Of a stretch of 48,269 nt of DNA, positions 1 through 8,869 are shown one piece after another (position 1 is the first letter of the stretch; every line of letters begins with the position of its first letter). Source of the stretch: Mameliella sp. MMSF_3455. Its GTDB lineage: Bacteria; Pseudomonadota; Alphaproteobacteria; Rhodobacterales; Rhodobacteraceae. The notes below the pieces were generated by a model. It did no database searches. It had not been told where the DNA came from and saw only the letters and a list, made by a program, of their open reading frames with translations. The stretch is taken from the NCBI RefSeq assembly GCF_030733205.1, contig NZ_JASHJL010000038.1:1-48269 (forward strand), in the 5' to 3' direction. The position numbers and the translations under genes were made by a program.

Positions 1-270
1 AAGCCCGGGACGGGGGAGCCCCGCGGGGGTGTATCCGCCTTGATCGGAGTGCGGTGCCGGGACAGCGCCGACCTGCGGGGTGGTGCATCAGTCGGTAGAG
101 CGGGCGCAGTTTATCGTGACACATCCGAAGGACCTCTGGGGTTTGCGCCTGTGTCGACAAAGCGCCGCCCCGGGGGGCGGGTCGGCGCTGGCGCGGCGGC
201 CTGCGGCCTTGTTCCGCGCCCGGGGTGGAGGAACTAAAGTTTTTTACCTAAATCTTCTCAAGTATTGCGC
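1..270. other. Intergenic stretch with no gene recognised
   Basis: The first 230 bases are GC-rich with short overlapping open frames that look random in amino-acid content. From about 235 the DNA turns AT-rich and runs into the 3' end of the next gene. A tRNA D-arm-like stretch (89-102) has no matching anticodon or T arm. I see no supported gene here. Confidence 0.5.
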
Positions 271-927
271 CTACAATGGTCGATCTTTTGGAAGGCCGTG
301 GCTTTGAAGGAATACTAGGAAATCGCGACCGTTTTGAGTTATTCTAAACTGCTCGCCATCCTCATCCTGCTCTATTAACTCCCAATTGAATAGGTAATTT
401 AGGTACTGGTCTAGGGAGAAATTTCTTAGCTCCTCATGCTCTGATTGAAGCTTCTTAAAAAGCTCTTTTGCCCTATCTTTATTGATCGGCTGAACGTTGA
501 GCTCTTCAAGCGCTGATATTTGGCTTCCAAAGATGTTTAAGTATGCTGTGAAGAAGTTTTTCTCAAGCAGGCGAAACGTCAAGCTCTTGATTAGTTCTTC
601 TTCTCGAGAACCTGAATTGAACGCTTCAAGCTGGATCGTTAAGTTCTGGCGAATTCGGTCGGCGACTGGATTGTTGAGTTGAGTTGGGGAACTTGTGGCT
701 AGTTCGTCTGAGCCGTCATCCGGTGTTTTCGAAATCTGCCTGGCGTCTGAGAATGTGACACCTGTAGGGCCGAGGCTTTTGATGTTTGCTAGAAGTGGGC
801 GTAATTCATCCCGAAAATTGTATACCAAGAACGCGAAAGCGCTTGGCCAGGCTACCCCTTTGATCGCTTCTACAAAAAGCTGAAGGTAAGGAATCCAAGT
901 TGAAGCATCATACGGAGGATCAAACAA
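271..927 (-). CDS. Unrecognised AT-rich protein with one N-terminal membrane segment
   Basis: A 218-residue protein that I do not recognise. Residues about 15-38 are hydrophobic and could form a single membrane anchor. A charged linker follows, then a helical segment (about 85-170) rich in Glu, Lys and Leu. The C-terminus (about 175-215) ends in a pattern resembling the last helix and wing of a winged-helix domain (FRITQNGRDFLVFLQ). The DNA is visibly more AT-rich than the neighbouring genes and codon use differs, which suggests recent acquisition. It lies 31 bases downstream of folA on the same strand and could be read through from the thyA-folA transcript. The AT-rich composition already starts in the last 25 or so codons of folA. 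The function is unknown; a membrane-anchored effector or sensor of a small accessory system is only a guess. Confidence 0.6.
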   Translation of the reverse strand: MFDPPYDASTWIPYLQLFVEAIKGVAWPSAFAFLVYNFRDELRPLLANIKSLGPTGVTFSDARQISKTPDDGSDELATSSPTQLNNPVADRIRQNLTIQLEAFNSGSREEELIKSLTFRLLEKNFFTAYLNIFGSQISALEELNVQPINKDRAKELFKKLQSEHEELRNFSLDQYLNYLFNWELIEQDEDGEQFRITQNGRDFLVFLQSHGLPKDRPL

Positions 928-958
928 TTTTTTGCCCCTACATTATCTTAGGTTGGAC

Positions 959-1438
959 TTACGTCCTAAGAAAATTGACATATTCTATGATCGCATAGTG
1001 GTGAGTTGACGATTGATTCCTTGTTTCAACTTCCCGCCACCCCTCTCCAATCTCCGGGAACCACGCGTCCGCCCCCTCGACCTCCAGATCCACTTCCGTG
1101 ATCAACAGCCGATGCGCCAGCGGCAGCATGGTCTCGTAGATCTTTTGACCGCCGATGCCGTAGATGCGGAAATAGCCAAGCGATTGCGCCAGGGCGATCC
1201 CCTCTTCGACGGAGCCGACGACATGTTCGTGCAGCGCGGTATCGCGGGAGACGACGATGTTCAGGCGCTTGGGGAGGGGCTTGAACGGCAGGCTGTCCCA
1301 GGTCTTGCGGCCCATGATGATGGCGCCGCCCAGGGTCTCGCGCTTGAACATGGCGAGGTCCTCGGGGAGGTGCCAGGGGATGTCCCCGTCCTTGCCGATG
1401 GCGCGGTTGCGGTCGTGGGCGGCGATGAGCGTGATCAT
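959..1438 (-). CDS. folA: Dihydrofolate reductase
   Basis: 159 residues, the normal length for bacterial DHFR. It reduces dihydrofolate to tetrahydrofolate with NADPH and regenerates the cofactor consumed by the thymidylate synthase encoded just upstream. The N-terminus carries the family signature: MITLIAAHDRNRAIGKDG followed by the folate-binding WHLPEDLAMFK with the active-site acid, then MGRKTW for NADPH binding. I start at the ATG at 1438 because it gives this canonical N-terminus and has a GAGG ribosome site overlapping the thyA stop. The longer frame adds 24 Pro/Ser-rich residues that read as shadow. The gap to thyA is 7 bases, so the two are co-transcribed. The last 25 or so codons are AT-rich, like the downstream orphan gene. 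Confidence 0.95.
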   Translation of the reverse strand: MITLIAAHDRNRAIGKDGDIPWHLPEDLAMFKRETLGGAIIMGRKTWDSLPFKPLPKRLNIVVSRDTALHEHVVGSVEEGIALAQSLGYFRIYGIGGQKIYETMLPLAHRLLITEVDLEVEGADAWFPEIGEGWREVETRNQSSTHHYAIIEYVNFLRT

Positions 1439-1445
1439 GAAAACC

Positions 1446-2237
1446 TCAGACGGCCACGGGGGCCTTGATGGCGGGCAGGGGGTCGTAGCCGGGGAAGGCG
1501 AAATCCTCATACCGGAAATCGAAGAGGTCCTTCACCTCGCGCGCGATGTCCAGCCGGGGCAGGGGGCGCGGCGTGCGCGAGAGCTGTTCGGCCACCTGGT
1601 CCATGTGGTTGGAATAGATATGCGCGTCGCCGATGGAATGGACGAAATCGCCCGGCTCGTAGCCGGTGACATGGGCCAGCATCGCCTGCAGCAGCGCGTA
1701 GGAGGCGATGTTGAAGGGCACGCCCAGGAACATGTCGGCGGAGCGCTGGTAGAGTTGCAGGTGCAGCTTGCGCCCGATGATGCGGACCTGCCAGAGCGTG
1801 TGGCAGGGCGGTAGCGCCATCTCTGGCACATCCGCGGGGTTCCAGGCGGAAACGATCATGCGGCGCGAGTCCGGCGTGGTGCGGATCTGGTGCAGCAGGG
1901 TCCGGATCTGGTCGATCTCGCCCTTATAGCCGGGCCAGTGGCGCCATTGATGGCCGTAGACCGGGCCGAGGTCGCCGTTCTCATCCGCCCATTCATCCCA
2001 GATCGAGACGCCGTTTTCCTTGAGGTAGGTGATGTTGGTGTCGCCGGAGAGGAACCACAGCAGCTCGTGGATGATCGAGCGCAGGTGCAGTTTCTTGGTG
2101 GTGACCAGCGGAAAGCCCTCGGCCAGGGGATAGCGGCATTGCAGGCCGAAATAGCTGCGCGTGCCGGTGCCGGTGCGGTCGGTTGATTCTTCGCCGTGGT
2201 CGAGGACCGTGCGGAGTGCGTCGAGATATTGCTGCAT
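1446..2237 (-). CDS. thyA: Thymidylate synthase
   Basis: 263 residues, close to the 264 of E. coli ThyA. It converts dUMP and methylenetetrahydrofolate to dTMP and dihydrofolate in the cytoplasm. Visible motifs are the N-terminal DRTGTGT phosphate-binding loop, the catalytic cysteine in LPPCHTLWQ, and the [20 protein letters not shown] dUMP/folate region. The start at 2237 is set by a strong GGAGGGAC ribosome site just upstream. The longer open frame continues far upstream but is low-complexity and antisense to the kinase gene. It is the first gene of a thyA-folA operon, a common functional pairing because ThyA produces the substrate of FolA. Confidence 0.96.
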   Translation of the reverse strand: MQQYLDALRTVLDHGEESTDRTGTGTRSYFGLQCRYPLAEGFPLVTTKKLHLRSIIHELLWFLSGDTNITYLKENGVSIWDEWADENGDLGPVYGHQWRHWPGYKGEIDQIRTLLHQIRTTPDSRRMIVSAWNPADVPEMALPPCHTLWQVRIIGRKLHLQLYQRSADMFLGVPFNIASYALLQAMLAHVTGYEPGDFVHSIGDAHIYSNHMDQVAEQLSRTPRPLPRLDIAREVKDLFDFRYEDFAFPGYDPLPAIKAPVAV

Positions 2238-2373
2238 GCTGTCCCTCCGGGAATGCGGTCCCCTTGGCATAGGATATTTCGCGGGGGGGCGGAAGCGGGA
2301 GGCTTGGCGGGGTCGGGACGGCTGTGCCAAGTTGCGACCGGGGAACTTGGGCAGGGACCGGAGGCCGCCAGGA

Positions 2374-5250
2374 ATGACGATCGCCGCGATTTCCGCGCCG
2401 CCGGATGCGCGCGTGGCGCTGGCCGCCTGCGTGGCGGCGATCCAGCCGGGAAGTGGCCTGTGCTGGCTGGTGGTGCCGATGCACCGGATGCCCGCCGACG
2501 ATGACCTGCTGGACGATCTGCGGGCGGTGGCGCGGGTGCCGGTGGACATGGCCGAGGACGGCGTGGCGCCGGCTGCGGACCGGGTGCTTGTCGTGCCACG
2601 GGGGCAGGCGGCGCGAGTAATGGCGGGTGTCCTGCGGCTGGTGCCGGATGGCGCCTCGCCGCTGGATGACTGCCTGTCGAGCCTGGCCGCGTGTGAGCCT
2701 GCGGGTATCGCGGTTCTGTTGCCGGGACGCGTGATGCTGCCGGTTCTTGGCGCGCGGGCCCTGCAGGCGGCGGGCGGGGTCGTGCTGGCGGTCGGCTCTG
2801 GCTCGCTGGCGGACCGGGTGGTGGCGGCAGAGGAGGCGCCCGGCGTGGTGACGGCGATCCACCGGGCGCGGATTGCCCAGACCGAAGGCGACGGGCCAGG
2901 CAAAGAGCAGCTGGACCAGGCCTCGCGCCTGCTGGGCCTTGCGGATCGGCCGGGGCCAGCCTTGATGGCGGCCCCGATGTTACGCCGAATGGCGATCGCG
3001 GGCGAGCTGGCGCCCGAGGCCTACCTGGCCCGGCTGCGCCGCGACCCGGCAGAGCGGCAGTGTCTGGCACGGGACGTCTTGCAGGGCAGGGCGCAGGAGG
3101 TTTCGGACGCGGTGATGATCGACCGGCTGCGGGACCTTGTGCTGGTCCAGCTGTTACAGCGCAGGCAGGCGGGGTTTCGGGTCTGGGTGCCCGGATGCGG
3201 GCAGGGTGATCTGGTCTACCAGCTGGCCATGAGGATCATCGAGCTGAGGGAAGAGCGGCAGGACCGCCGTCCCTGGAAGATATTCGGGACCGATACGGAT
3301 GCAGCGGCCCTGCAGCGGGCCCGGTCGGGACACTATTGCGCCGAAGCGGCGGCGGCGCTGGGTCCTGATCGCCGGGCCCGTTTCCTGTGGCGCGGCGATG
3401 GTGGCTACAGGGTCGACCCTGGCCTGCGGGAACTCTGTGTCTTCGCCGAGCATGATCTCTATGCGGATGCGCCCTTTGGCTGGCTGGACCTGGTGTTGTG
3501 CCTGCCGCCCGCCCTGTTGGCCCACCCTGAGAAGGCAGCGGAGGCGTTGGCCCGGTTCGACTATGGCCTGCAGGCAGAGGGGTTTCTTGCGGTCTCGCCG
3601 CAACTGGTCCCGCTGCTGGATCCGGAAGGGTTCGAACCGGTAGGCGAAGACGGTATCCTGTTTCGACGCCAAAGGGCCCAGACGCGCGCGCGGGCCGTGG
3701 CACCGCCCGGCCACCGGCCCGGCGAGCGGCTGACCGAAACGGCGCTGGCCGAACGCGGTGTCCTGCAAATGCTGGGAACGGTCTTTGCCTCGGTCGATGA
3801 CAGCGGGCGGTTTGTCCATGTCTCGACGCCGATGCGGGCGTTCTTGCCGCCGGTGCGGCCGGGCGCGGCCTATGGGTTGCAGGACCTGCGTGACCCGGAC
3901 TGCGCCCGGGCGGCGATGGAGGCCCTGGCGGAGGTGCGCGACGCGAGGCGCAAGATCGCAGTGCGCAGCCTTGCCGGCAAAGGGGCGGACGTCAAGGGAG
4001 AGGTGCGCGTTGCGGCCTCGGCCGAGCAGGCCGGTCGATATCTCGTGGTGCTGTGCAAGGATGAGGACGGCGATCTGCCGGTGCCGGCGGCAGCGGGCGC
4101 CGCCCCCTGGAAGCGACAGTTGGACCGGCTGCAATGGCGCACCGAAAGCGCAGAAATGGCGTTGAGCAGCGCAAATCGTGAATTGATGGCGCTGAACGAG
4201 GAACTGCAGTCCTCGAACATGGAGTTGCGGTTCAGCCGGGGAGAGCTGGAGCTGATCAACAGCAAGCTGCAGACCTTCAACCGGGATTTGCTGGAGTCCT
4301 CGGCCCGCTTGGAGCAACAGAATGCCGAATTGCAGGCGATCTACGATGGCGTGCCCGTCGGGCTGGGGATGATCGGCAAGGACATGCGGTGGTCGCGCGG
4401 CAACCGGTTCCTGGCTGACCTGTTCGGGCTGGACCCGGAGGCTCTGCGCCGTGCACCCGCGGAGATCCCGGTGCCGGCGCAGATTGGCGATTTTGCGGCG
4501 CGGATCGAGGCGGTTCTGGACGGCGCCGCGCCGCTGGAAGGGATCGAGATCACCGACGGACAGGGGCGGCGTCTGGTTGGCGACATCTTTCCGGTGCTGC
4601 GCGACGGAGAGGTGACGGCGGCGGGGATCGCGGTGCGCGACGTGACCTTGGAACGGGCGCTGGAGGAGCAGAAGGACCTGCTGACCACCGAGTTGCAGCA
4701 CCGGGTCAAGAACATGCTGGCGGTGGTGCGGGCGGTGACGCGATTCACCGCGCAGCGGTCGGGCGACAAGACGGAACTGGCCAGCCGCCTGTCACAGCGT
4801 CTGGCCTCGATGGGCCGGACGTTCGAGCTTTTGTCGGAGGGAGGCTGGGACTGGCAGGGGCTGCGCGGGTTGACGGAATCGAGCCTTGCCGCCTTTGTGG
4901 ACCTGAGCGACGGGCGGTTCAGCTATCAGGGAAAGGACGTGGCCCTGCCGCCCGAGGATGCGCAGGCGGTTGGCCTGGCCTTGCACGAACTGGGCACGAA
5001 CGCGGTCAAGTACGGTGCGTGGAGCGTGCCCGATGGGCGGGTTGTGCTGGATGTCGTGACCGGCGACGCGGGGCTGGTGCAGATGACATGGAGCGAAACC
5101 GGCGGCCCCGAGGTGGTGCCGCCTGAGCGGACCGGCTTTGGCGCCTTCCTGCTGGGCACGATCCTAGAGCGCCAGTTGCAGGCCAAGGTGGAGATGGATT
5201 ACCGGCCCGAGGGGCTGTGTGTCACGATCTCGCGCATGGGCGCGGGGTGA
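2374..5250 (+). CDS. HWE-family histidine kinase with degenerate CheB- and CheR-like domains and a PAS domain
   Basis: 958 residues. Residues about 1-165 resemble a CheB methylesterase domain, but the catalytic GxSxGG is replaced by ISAPPDA and the TGSDG aspartate region by GRVML. Residues about 200-435 resemble CheR, with GCGQGD for the SAM loop and FGTDTD for strand 2. A coiled coil (580-655) leads to a PAS domain (655-765). The kinase core has the phospho-acceptor H776 in [10 protein letters not shown], the N box [10 protein letters not shown] (N876), the WSE motif (906-908) that defines HWE kinases, and a G box at GFG (921). The start at 2374 has GGAGG 9 bases upstream. No membrane segment is evident, so it is probably a soluble sensor kinase. 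Its stop codon directly abuts that of the convergent receiver gene, a likely partner. The CheB part looks catalytically dead, and the CheR part may be too. Confidence 0.85.
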   Translation: MTIAAISAPPDARVALAACVAAIQPGSGLCWLVVPMHRMPADDDLLDDLRAVARVPVDMAEDGVAPAADRVLVVPRGQAARVMAGVLRLVPDGASPLDDCLSSLAACEPAGIAVLLPGRVMLPVLGARALQAAGGVVLAVGSGSLADRVVAAEEAPGVVTAIHRARIAQTEGDGPGKEQLDQASRLLGLADRPGPALMAAPMLRRMAIAGELAPEAYLARLRRDPAERQCLARDVLQGRAQEVSDAVMIDRLRDLVLVQLLQRRQAGFRVWVPGCGQGDLVYQLAMRIIELREERQDRRPWKIFGTDTDAAALQRARSGHYCAEAAAALGPDRRARFLWRGDGGYRVDPGLRELCVFAEHDLYADAPFGWLDLVLCLPPALLAHPEKAAEALARFDYGLQAEGFLAVSPQLVPLLDPEGFEPVGEDGILFRRQRAQTRARAVAPPGHRPGERLTETALAERGVLQMLGTVFASVDDSGRFVHVSTPMRAFLPPVRPGAAYGLQDLRDPDCARAAMEALAEVRDARRKIAVRSLAGKGADVKGEVRVAASAEQAGRYLVVLCKDEDGDLPVPAAAGAAPWKRQLDRLQWRTESAEMALSSANRELMALNEELQSSNMELRFSRGELELINSKLQTFNRDLLESSARLEQQNAELQAIYDGVPVGLGMIGKDMRWSRGNRFLADLFGLDPEALRRAPAEIPVPAQIGDFAARIEAVLDGAAPLEGIEITDGQGRRLVGDIFPVLRDGEVTAAGIAVRDVTLERALEEQKDLLTTELQHRVKNMLAVVRAVTRFTAQRSGDKTELASRLSQRLASMGRTFELLSEGGWDWQGLRGLTESSLAAFVDLSDGRFSYQGKDVALPPEDAQAVGLALHELGTNAVKYGAWSVPDGRVVLDVVTGDAGLVQMTWSETGGPEVVPPERTGFGAFLLGTILERQLQAKVEMDYRPEGLCVTISRMGAG

Positions 5251-5682
5251 TCAGGCCGGCTCGGGTTCGAGGCCGGAGAGCCTGCGCAGGACGCGGACCA
5301 GGTCCTCGACCGGCTGGCTCTTGCTGAGCACCTCGACGTCGGGGGCGATGTCGCGCAGGCCAAGCGGGTTCGAGACATAGGCGCTGTAGACGGCGGTGCG
5401 GCAGCCGCGCGCGTGCAGGATGGCCAGCAGGCGCCGCCCCTCTTCGCCGATCAGGACGTTCGCGTTCATCTGTCGGCCAAGATCCAGGTCGAGCACGCAG
5501 AGGCGTGGGGTGTCCTGCGACAGGCTGGACAGCGCGGCGGTGTAATGGCTGACCGGGGGCAGAGGGTTCAGTCCGGCCTCTTGCAGCGCCTCGAAAAGCT
5601 CTGTCGAGAGAATGGCGTTGTCCTCTATGATCAGGGTTGGCCCTGTCGTTCGGTTGCCTGTGGTCTCGCCAGTCATGGGCAT
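5251..5682 (-). CDS. Single-domain response regulator
   Basis: 143 residues consisting of one receiver domain with no output domain. The key residues are in place: acidic pair E20-D21 (LIIEDN), phospho-acceptor D65 (VLDLDLG), S100 (VYSAY) and K121 (LSKSQP). Stand-alone receivers of this kind typically work downstream of HWE or HisKA2 kinases, either as phosphate relays or sinks, or by binding partner proteins. It converges on the HWE kinase gene with no spacing: the two stop codons form TGATCA. A second ATG lies at codon 3 (5676), so the exact start is uncertain. It is likely the cognate partner of the kinase, but this is inferred from position only. Confidence 0.85.
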   Translation of the reverse strand: MPMTGETTGNRTTGPTLIIEDNAILSTELFEALQEAGLNPLPPVSHYTAALSSLSQDTPRLCVLDLDLGRQMNANVLIGEEGRRLLAILHARGCRTAVYSAYVSNPLGLRDIAPDVEVLSKSQPVEDLVRVLRRLSGLEPEPA

Positions 5683-5996
5683 GATGCCTCGCGTCTCAAA
5701 TCAATTGGCGCCGAGCGGCGCATCAAAAACACATGCTTGCCGCTTCCCCGGGCCGGGGCCGGAAGGTCGGGCAGACGACAGGCAAGGGCGCACCGATCCG
5801 GTTGCCGATCCGAAAGCGCGCGGACAGGTGGCCCGGGCAATCGCCCATGAGCGTGGGGCCTGTCAGCCTTTTCTGAAATCCCCGCTGTGGGGCGATTATG
5901 CCGCACATCCGGCCGCTTCGCCAAGCCAAGATTGACTTTTTCCAACGTGCCGCACAGGCTGTGGACAAAATAAAAGGCAAGACCTGAGGCAGTCCC
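5683..5996. promoter_or_regulatory. Divergent intergenic region between receiver gene and surface lipoprotein gene
   Basis: This 314-base region separates the two divergent genes, so both promoters should lie here. TTGACT at 5932-5937 resembles a -35 box facing the lipoprotein gene, but I see no good -10 box at the right spacing. TGAGG at 5975-5979 is a possible ribosome site for that gene. No gene or repeat was found. Confidence 0.4.
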
Positions 5997-7016
5997 ATGT
6001 ATCGCATTATTGCAGCGCTCGCTTTCGCGAGCGTCCTTTCCGCGTGTGACGGCGCGACGCTGACCGGCGACGGCGGGTCGGGAATTGGAACCGGGGCGCA
6101 GCCGCTGGTGCCAGAACCCGATCCCGGGACCGGCGGCGGTGGCACCGATCCCGACGCAGACCCCGATCCCGACAACCTGTACACGAGCGAGCTGGACGAC
6201 GCCTCGGAAGATCTGCGCGTCGACGAGATGACGTACGACCCGGGCACCGGCGAGCTGGTCTTCGACGAATTGCCCTTTGACAGCGACAAGGCCGTGGCCG
6301 GTGCGAACGTCTACGGCAGGGATGCGGGCCTCAGTGCCATTCTCAATCCCGGCGGCACCGGGTTCGATGCCTATCGGAACACCGCGGGGCCTTCGGGCAC
6401 GTCGCAGTATTTCGCGGTGTTCCGCCGCTCGCCCAGCGGCTTTAGCCAGGTGGGGGCCGTTGGCACGGACCGCTACCTGTCGTTCGGTTTCGGCGGGGCT
6501 GCGGCGCAGCGGCTCGAGGGGAACGGCGCGCTGCCGGCGGATACGGATTCCTATGTCTTCAACGGCGAATATGCGGCGGTTCGGACCGTGCTGGTCGATG
6601 GCGCCCCGAGTGCCGAAATCCAGTATGTGTCCGGCCTGGCGCGGATCGAGGTCGACGTTGACGATCCGGATGTCTCTGGCGCCGTCGAAGGCGTTATCGT
6701 CAGCCGGGAGTTCTTTGATGCCAATGGCGTGAACATCGCCGCGCTGAGCGGCGCGGACTTTCTGTCGCTGGCCACGGCCGAGATCAACTTTGACACCTGG
6801 ACGATCAACTCGTCCGAGGCCAGCGCCGTGCGCACGGACGGTGAAGTGACCCAGACCGGCACCTGGTCGGGGCTTTTTGCGGGGCCGGACGGCGAGGAAG
6901 TCGTCGGTATCGTGGTGGTCGAAGGTCAGGGCCCGGTGGGCATCGACCCGGCGACGGGCGAGTTCCTCACCGAGGACATTCGCGAGACCGGCGGCTTCAT
7001 CGCGACGCGCCCCTGA
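5997..7016 (+). CDS. Surface-lipoprotein-like protein with TbpB-type barrel, probable Slam cargo
   Basis: 339 residues. It starts with a lipoprotein signal: hydrophobic residues 3-13, then lipobox LSAC with C17 as the acylation site. A Gly- and Asp/Pro-rich flexible linker follows (about 20-60, with DPDADPDPD). The rest is beta-rich with many short strands ending in a conserved-looking GGFIATRP tail. A small C-terminal beta barrel after a long tether, ending in G-x-F-x-(A)-T/K-R, is the pattern of TbpB-like (TbpBBD) cargo proteins exported to the cell surface by Slam translocons. The Slam-like gene follows after only 3 bases, which supports this reading. Residue 18 after the lipid cysteine is Asp, an inner-membrane retention signal in enterics; whether it matters in this order is unknown. 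The ligand is unknown. Confidence 0.65.
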   Translation: MYRIIAALAFASVLSACDGATLTGDGGSGIGTGAQPLVPEPDPGTGGGGTDPDADPDPDNLYTSELDDASEDLRVDEMTYDPGTGELVFDELPFDSDKAVAGANVYGRDAGLSAILNPGGTGFDAYRNTAGPSGTSQYFAVFRRSPSGFSQVGAVGTDRYLSFGFGGAAAQRLEGNGALPADTDSYVFNGEYAAVRTVLVDGAPSAEIQYVSGLARIEVDVDDPDVSGAVEGVIVSREFFDANGVNIAALSGADFLSLATAEINFDTWTINSSEASAVRTDGEVTQTGTWSGLFAGPDGEEVVGIVVVEGQGPVGIDPATGEFLTEDIRETGGFIATRP

Positions 7017-7019
7017 TCC

Positions 7020-8399
7020 ATGAGCCTTGGGGCCCATCTGCTGCGTGCCTTGCGACCGGCCGTTCTTGCCGGCGCGATGGCTCTGATGTCGGCCCCGGCC
7101 GGAGCCGAGCCGGTGCGGATGAGCGTGGACGAGGCGCGCGGCGCCGCGGCGCGGGCGCTGATGGCCGGGCAGGCGGAACTGGCGCTGGTGCTGTCCGAGG
7201 GCGTGCTTTTGGGCGCGCCCGGCGATACCGACGCGCTGATGTTGAAATCCCGCGCGCTTTCGCAGCTTGGCCGCAGCGGAGAGGCGGCGGAGGCGGCGCG
7301 CAACGCCTTTGGCGGGACGGACGACGAGCGCGAGCGGTTCTTTTCCGCGATGCTGATGGCGCAGGCGCGGGCCTCTGGCGGGCGGCCCGGCGTTGCGCAA
7401 CTCTGGCTGCGGCGTGCGGCGCAGATGGCGCCGGATGACCAGCTGAAGGCCGTGGCGGTCCGGGACTTTCGCCAGTTGCGGCGGCTGACGCCCTGGCGGC
7501 TGTCGCTGGATCTGTCGGTCGAACCATCGGACAACCTCAACGGCGCGCCCAAGACCAACCGTTTCACCTTTGCCGGGCTGCCTTTCATCAACCCTTCGGC
7601 GGTGCCGCTGTCAGGGGAACGCTATGTGCTGGGCGCCGACTATGTTCGCCGTGTTCCGCTGAGCGCGACCCGACGGCTGAACCTTGGGGTGTCGACAGAG
7701 ATCCAGCGGGTGCGCTTTTCCTCCGAGGCGCGCGACAAGGTGCCGGGGATCAGGGACGCGGATTACCGGCAGGACGCGCTGGCATTCAGCCTTGGCTACG
7801 AAGCGCGCGGGCAGGATGGCAGCTGGCTGGGCAAATCACAGCTGTCGGTGACACGGCACTGGCTGGGCGGCGCACTTTTCGCCGATTCCGCGGGATTGGA
7901 TCTCAGCTATGGCCAGACGATCGCGCCGGGGCTGATCGGCACGCTGCGCTATGGCTACGAGGTCGAGCAGCGGCACGATGCATCGGTGCGCGATGCGCAG
8001 ACCAGCGAGCTGGGTCTGACGCTGACACGCGCCTATGGCCGGTCGTCCCTCGGGCTTGACCTGATGGTGTCCGACACGGCCTCGGACTCGCGGCTGGTGG
8101 CGCGGGAAAGTGCGCGCGCGGCGCTGAGCTATCGCCTTGGCAAGCCGTTCAAGGGCATGCTGCCGCGGCTGACGCTGGCATGGGAGGTCACCGATTTCGA
8201 CAAGGGGCCGACCCAATTCTGGGTCGAGCCAAGACGGGACGAGGAGCTGACCGTTTCGCTGGATGTTCTGTTGCCGAACTACGACCTCTACGGCTTTGCG
8301 CCGGAAATCGGGGTTTCCTTCCGCGACCGGAGTTCCAATTATACCATTTACGAGACCCGCGGCACGGATCTGCGGCTGGGTCTGAAATCGGTATTCTGA
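7020..8399 (+). CDS. Slam-like outer membrane translocon (type XI secretion, TPR plus DUF560-type barrel)
   Basis: 459 residues. A signal peptide (about 1-29, ending APAGAEP) is followed by TPR-like helices (about 35-135) rich in Ala, Leu and Arg. From about residue 155 the protein alternates in short amphipathic strands (for example SLDLSVEPSDNLN, RYVLGADYV, TGLTLTRAYG-like segments) and ends in a C-terminal phenylalanine, the hallmark of outer membrane barrels. N-terminal TPR plus a roughly 14-strand barrel is the architecture of Slam proteins, which move lipoproteins or small soluble proteins across the outer membrane. It starts 3 bases after the stop of the candidate cargo gene, so the pair is surely co-transcribed. 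An unrelated TPR-barrel protein is the main alternative. Confidence 0.7.
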   Translation: MSLGAHLLRALRPAVLAGAMALMSAPAGAEPVRMSVDEARGAAARALMAGQAELALVLSEGVLLGAPGDTDALMLKSRALSQLGRSGEAAEAARNAFGGTDDERERFFSAMLMAQARASGGRPGVAQLWLRRAAQMAPDDQLKAVAVRDFRQLRRLTPWRLSLDLSVEPSDNLNGAPKTNRFTFAGLPFINPSAVPLSGERYVLGADYVRRVPLSATRRLNLGVSTEIQRVRFSSEARDKVPGIRDADYRQDALAFSLGYEARGQDGSWLGKSQLSVTRHWLGGALFADSAGLDLSYGQTIAPGLIGTLRYGYEVEQRHDASVRDAQTSELGLTLTRAYGRSSLGLDLMVSDTASDSRLVARESARAALSYRLGKPFKGMLPRLTLAWEVTDFDKGPTQFWVEPRRDEELTVSLDVLLPNYDLYGFAPEIGVSFRDRSSNYTIYETRGTDLRLGLKSVF

Positions 8400-8434
8400 A
8401 AGACGGCCTGCGCAGGCGGGCCGGAAGGGACAAA

Positions 8435-8869
8435 ATGGGAATCACGTATCTGCACACGATGGTCCGTGTGAAGGACCTCGACGCCTCGATCGCCTTTTAC
8501 AAGATGCTGGGGTTGGTCGAGCGCCGCCGGAGCGAGAACGAGAAGGGCCGGTTCACGCTGGTCTTCCTTTGTCCGCCGGATCAGGCGGATGGTCACGCAG
8601 ACCTGGAGCTGACCTACAACTGGGATGGCGACGAGGGCCTGCCCTCGGACAGCCGTCACTTTGGCCACCTCGCCTATACGGTGCCCAACATCTACGAGAT
8701 GTGCCAGACCTTGATGGACAACGGCGTGACGATCAACCGGCCGCCGCGCGATGGGCACATGGCCTTTGTCCGCTCGCCCGACAACATCTCGATCGAACTG
8801 TTGCAGCAAGGCGATGCGCTGCCGCCGCAGGAACCCTGGGCCAGCATGGAGAACACGGGTCACTGGTGA
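8435..8869 (+). CDS. gloA: Lactoylglutathione lyase (glyoxalase I)
   Basis: 144 residues, near the 135 of E. coli GloA. It isomerises the hemithioacetal of methylglyoxal and glutathione to S-lactoylglutathione, a cytoplasmic detoxification step. The two beta-alpha-beta-beta-beta modules are visible. The four metal ligands appear to be H7 (YLHTMVRV), E58 (DLELTYNW), H78 (HFGHLAYTV) and E121 (SIELLQ). The start at 8435 has an AAGGGA ribosome site 4-9 bases upstream. It is followed by a DUF1194 gene whose GTG start overlaps this stop codon. Confidence 0.93.
   Translation: MGITYLHTMVRVKDLDASIAFYKMLGLVERRRSENEKGRFTLVFLCPPDQADGHADLELTYNWDGDEGLPSDSRHFGHLAYTVPNIYEMCQTLMDNGVTINRPPRDGHMAFVRSPDNISIELLQQGDALPPQEPWASMENTGHW

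Noticed and set aside
89-102. tRNA D-arm-like sequence (AGTCGGTAGAGCG)
   Set aside because: No matching acceptor, anticodon or T arm is present around it.
1856-3070. 404-residue Pro/Arg-rich open frame on the minus strand
   Set aside because: Low-complexity shadow overlapping thyA and the kinase gene in other frames.
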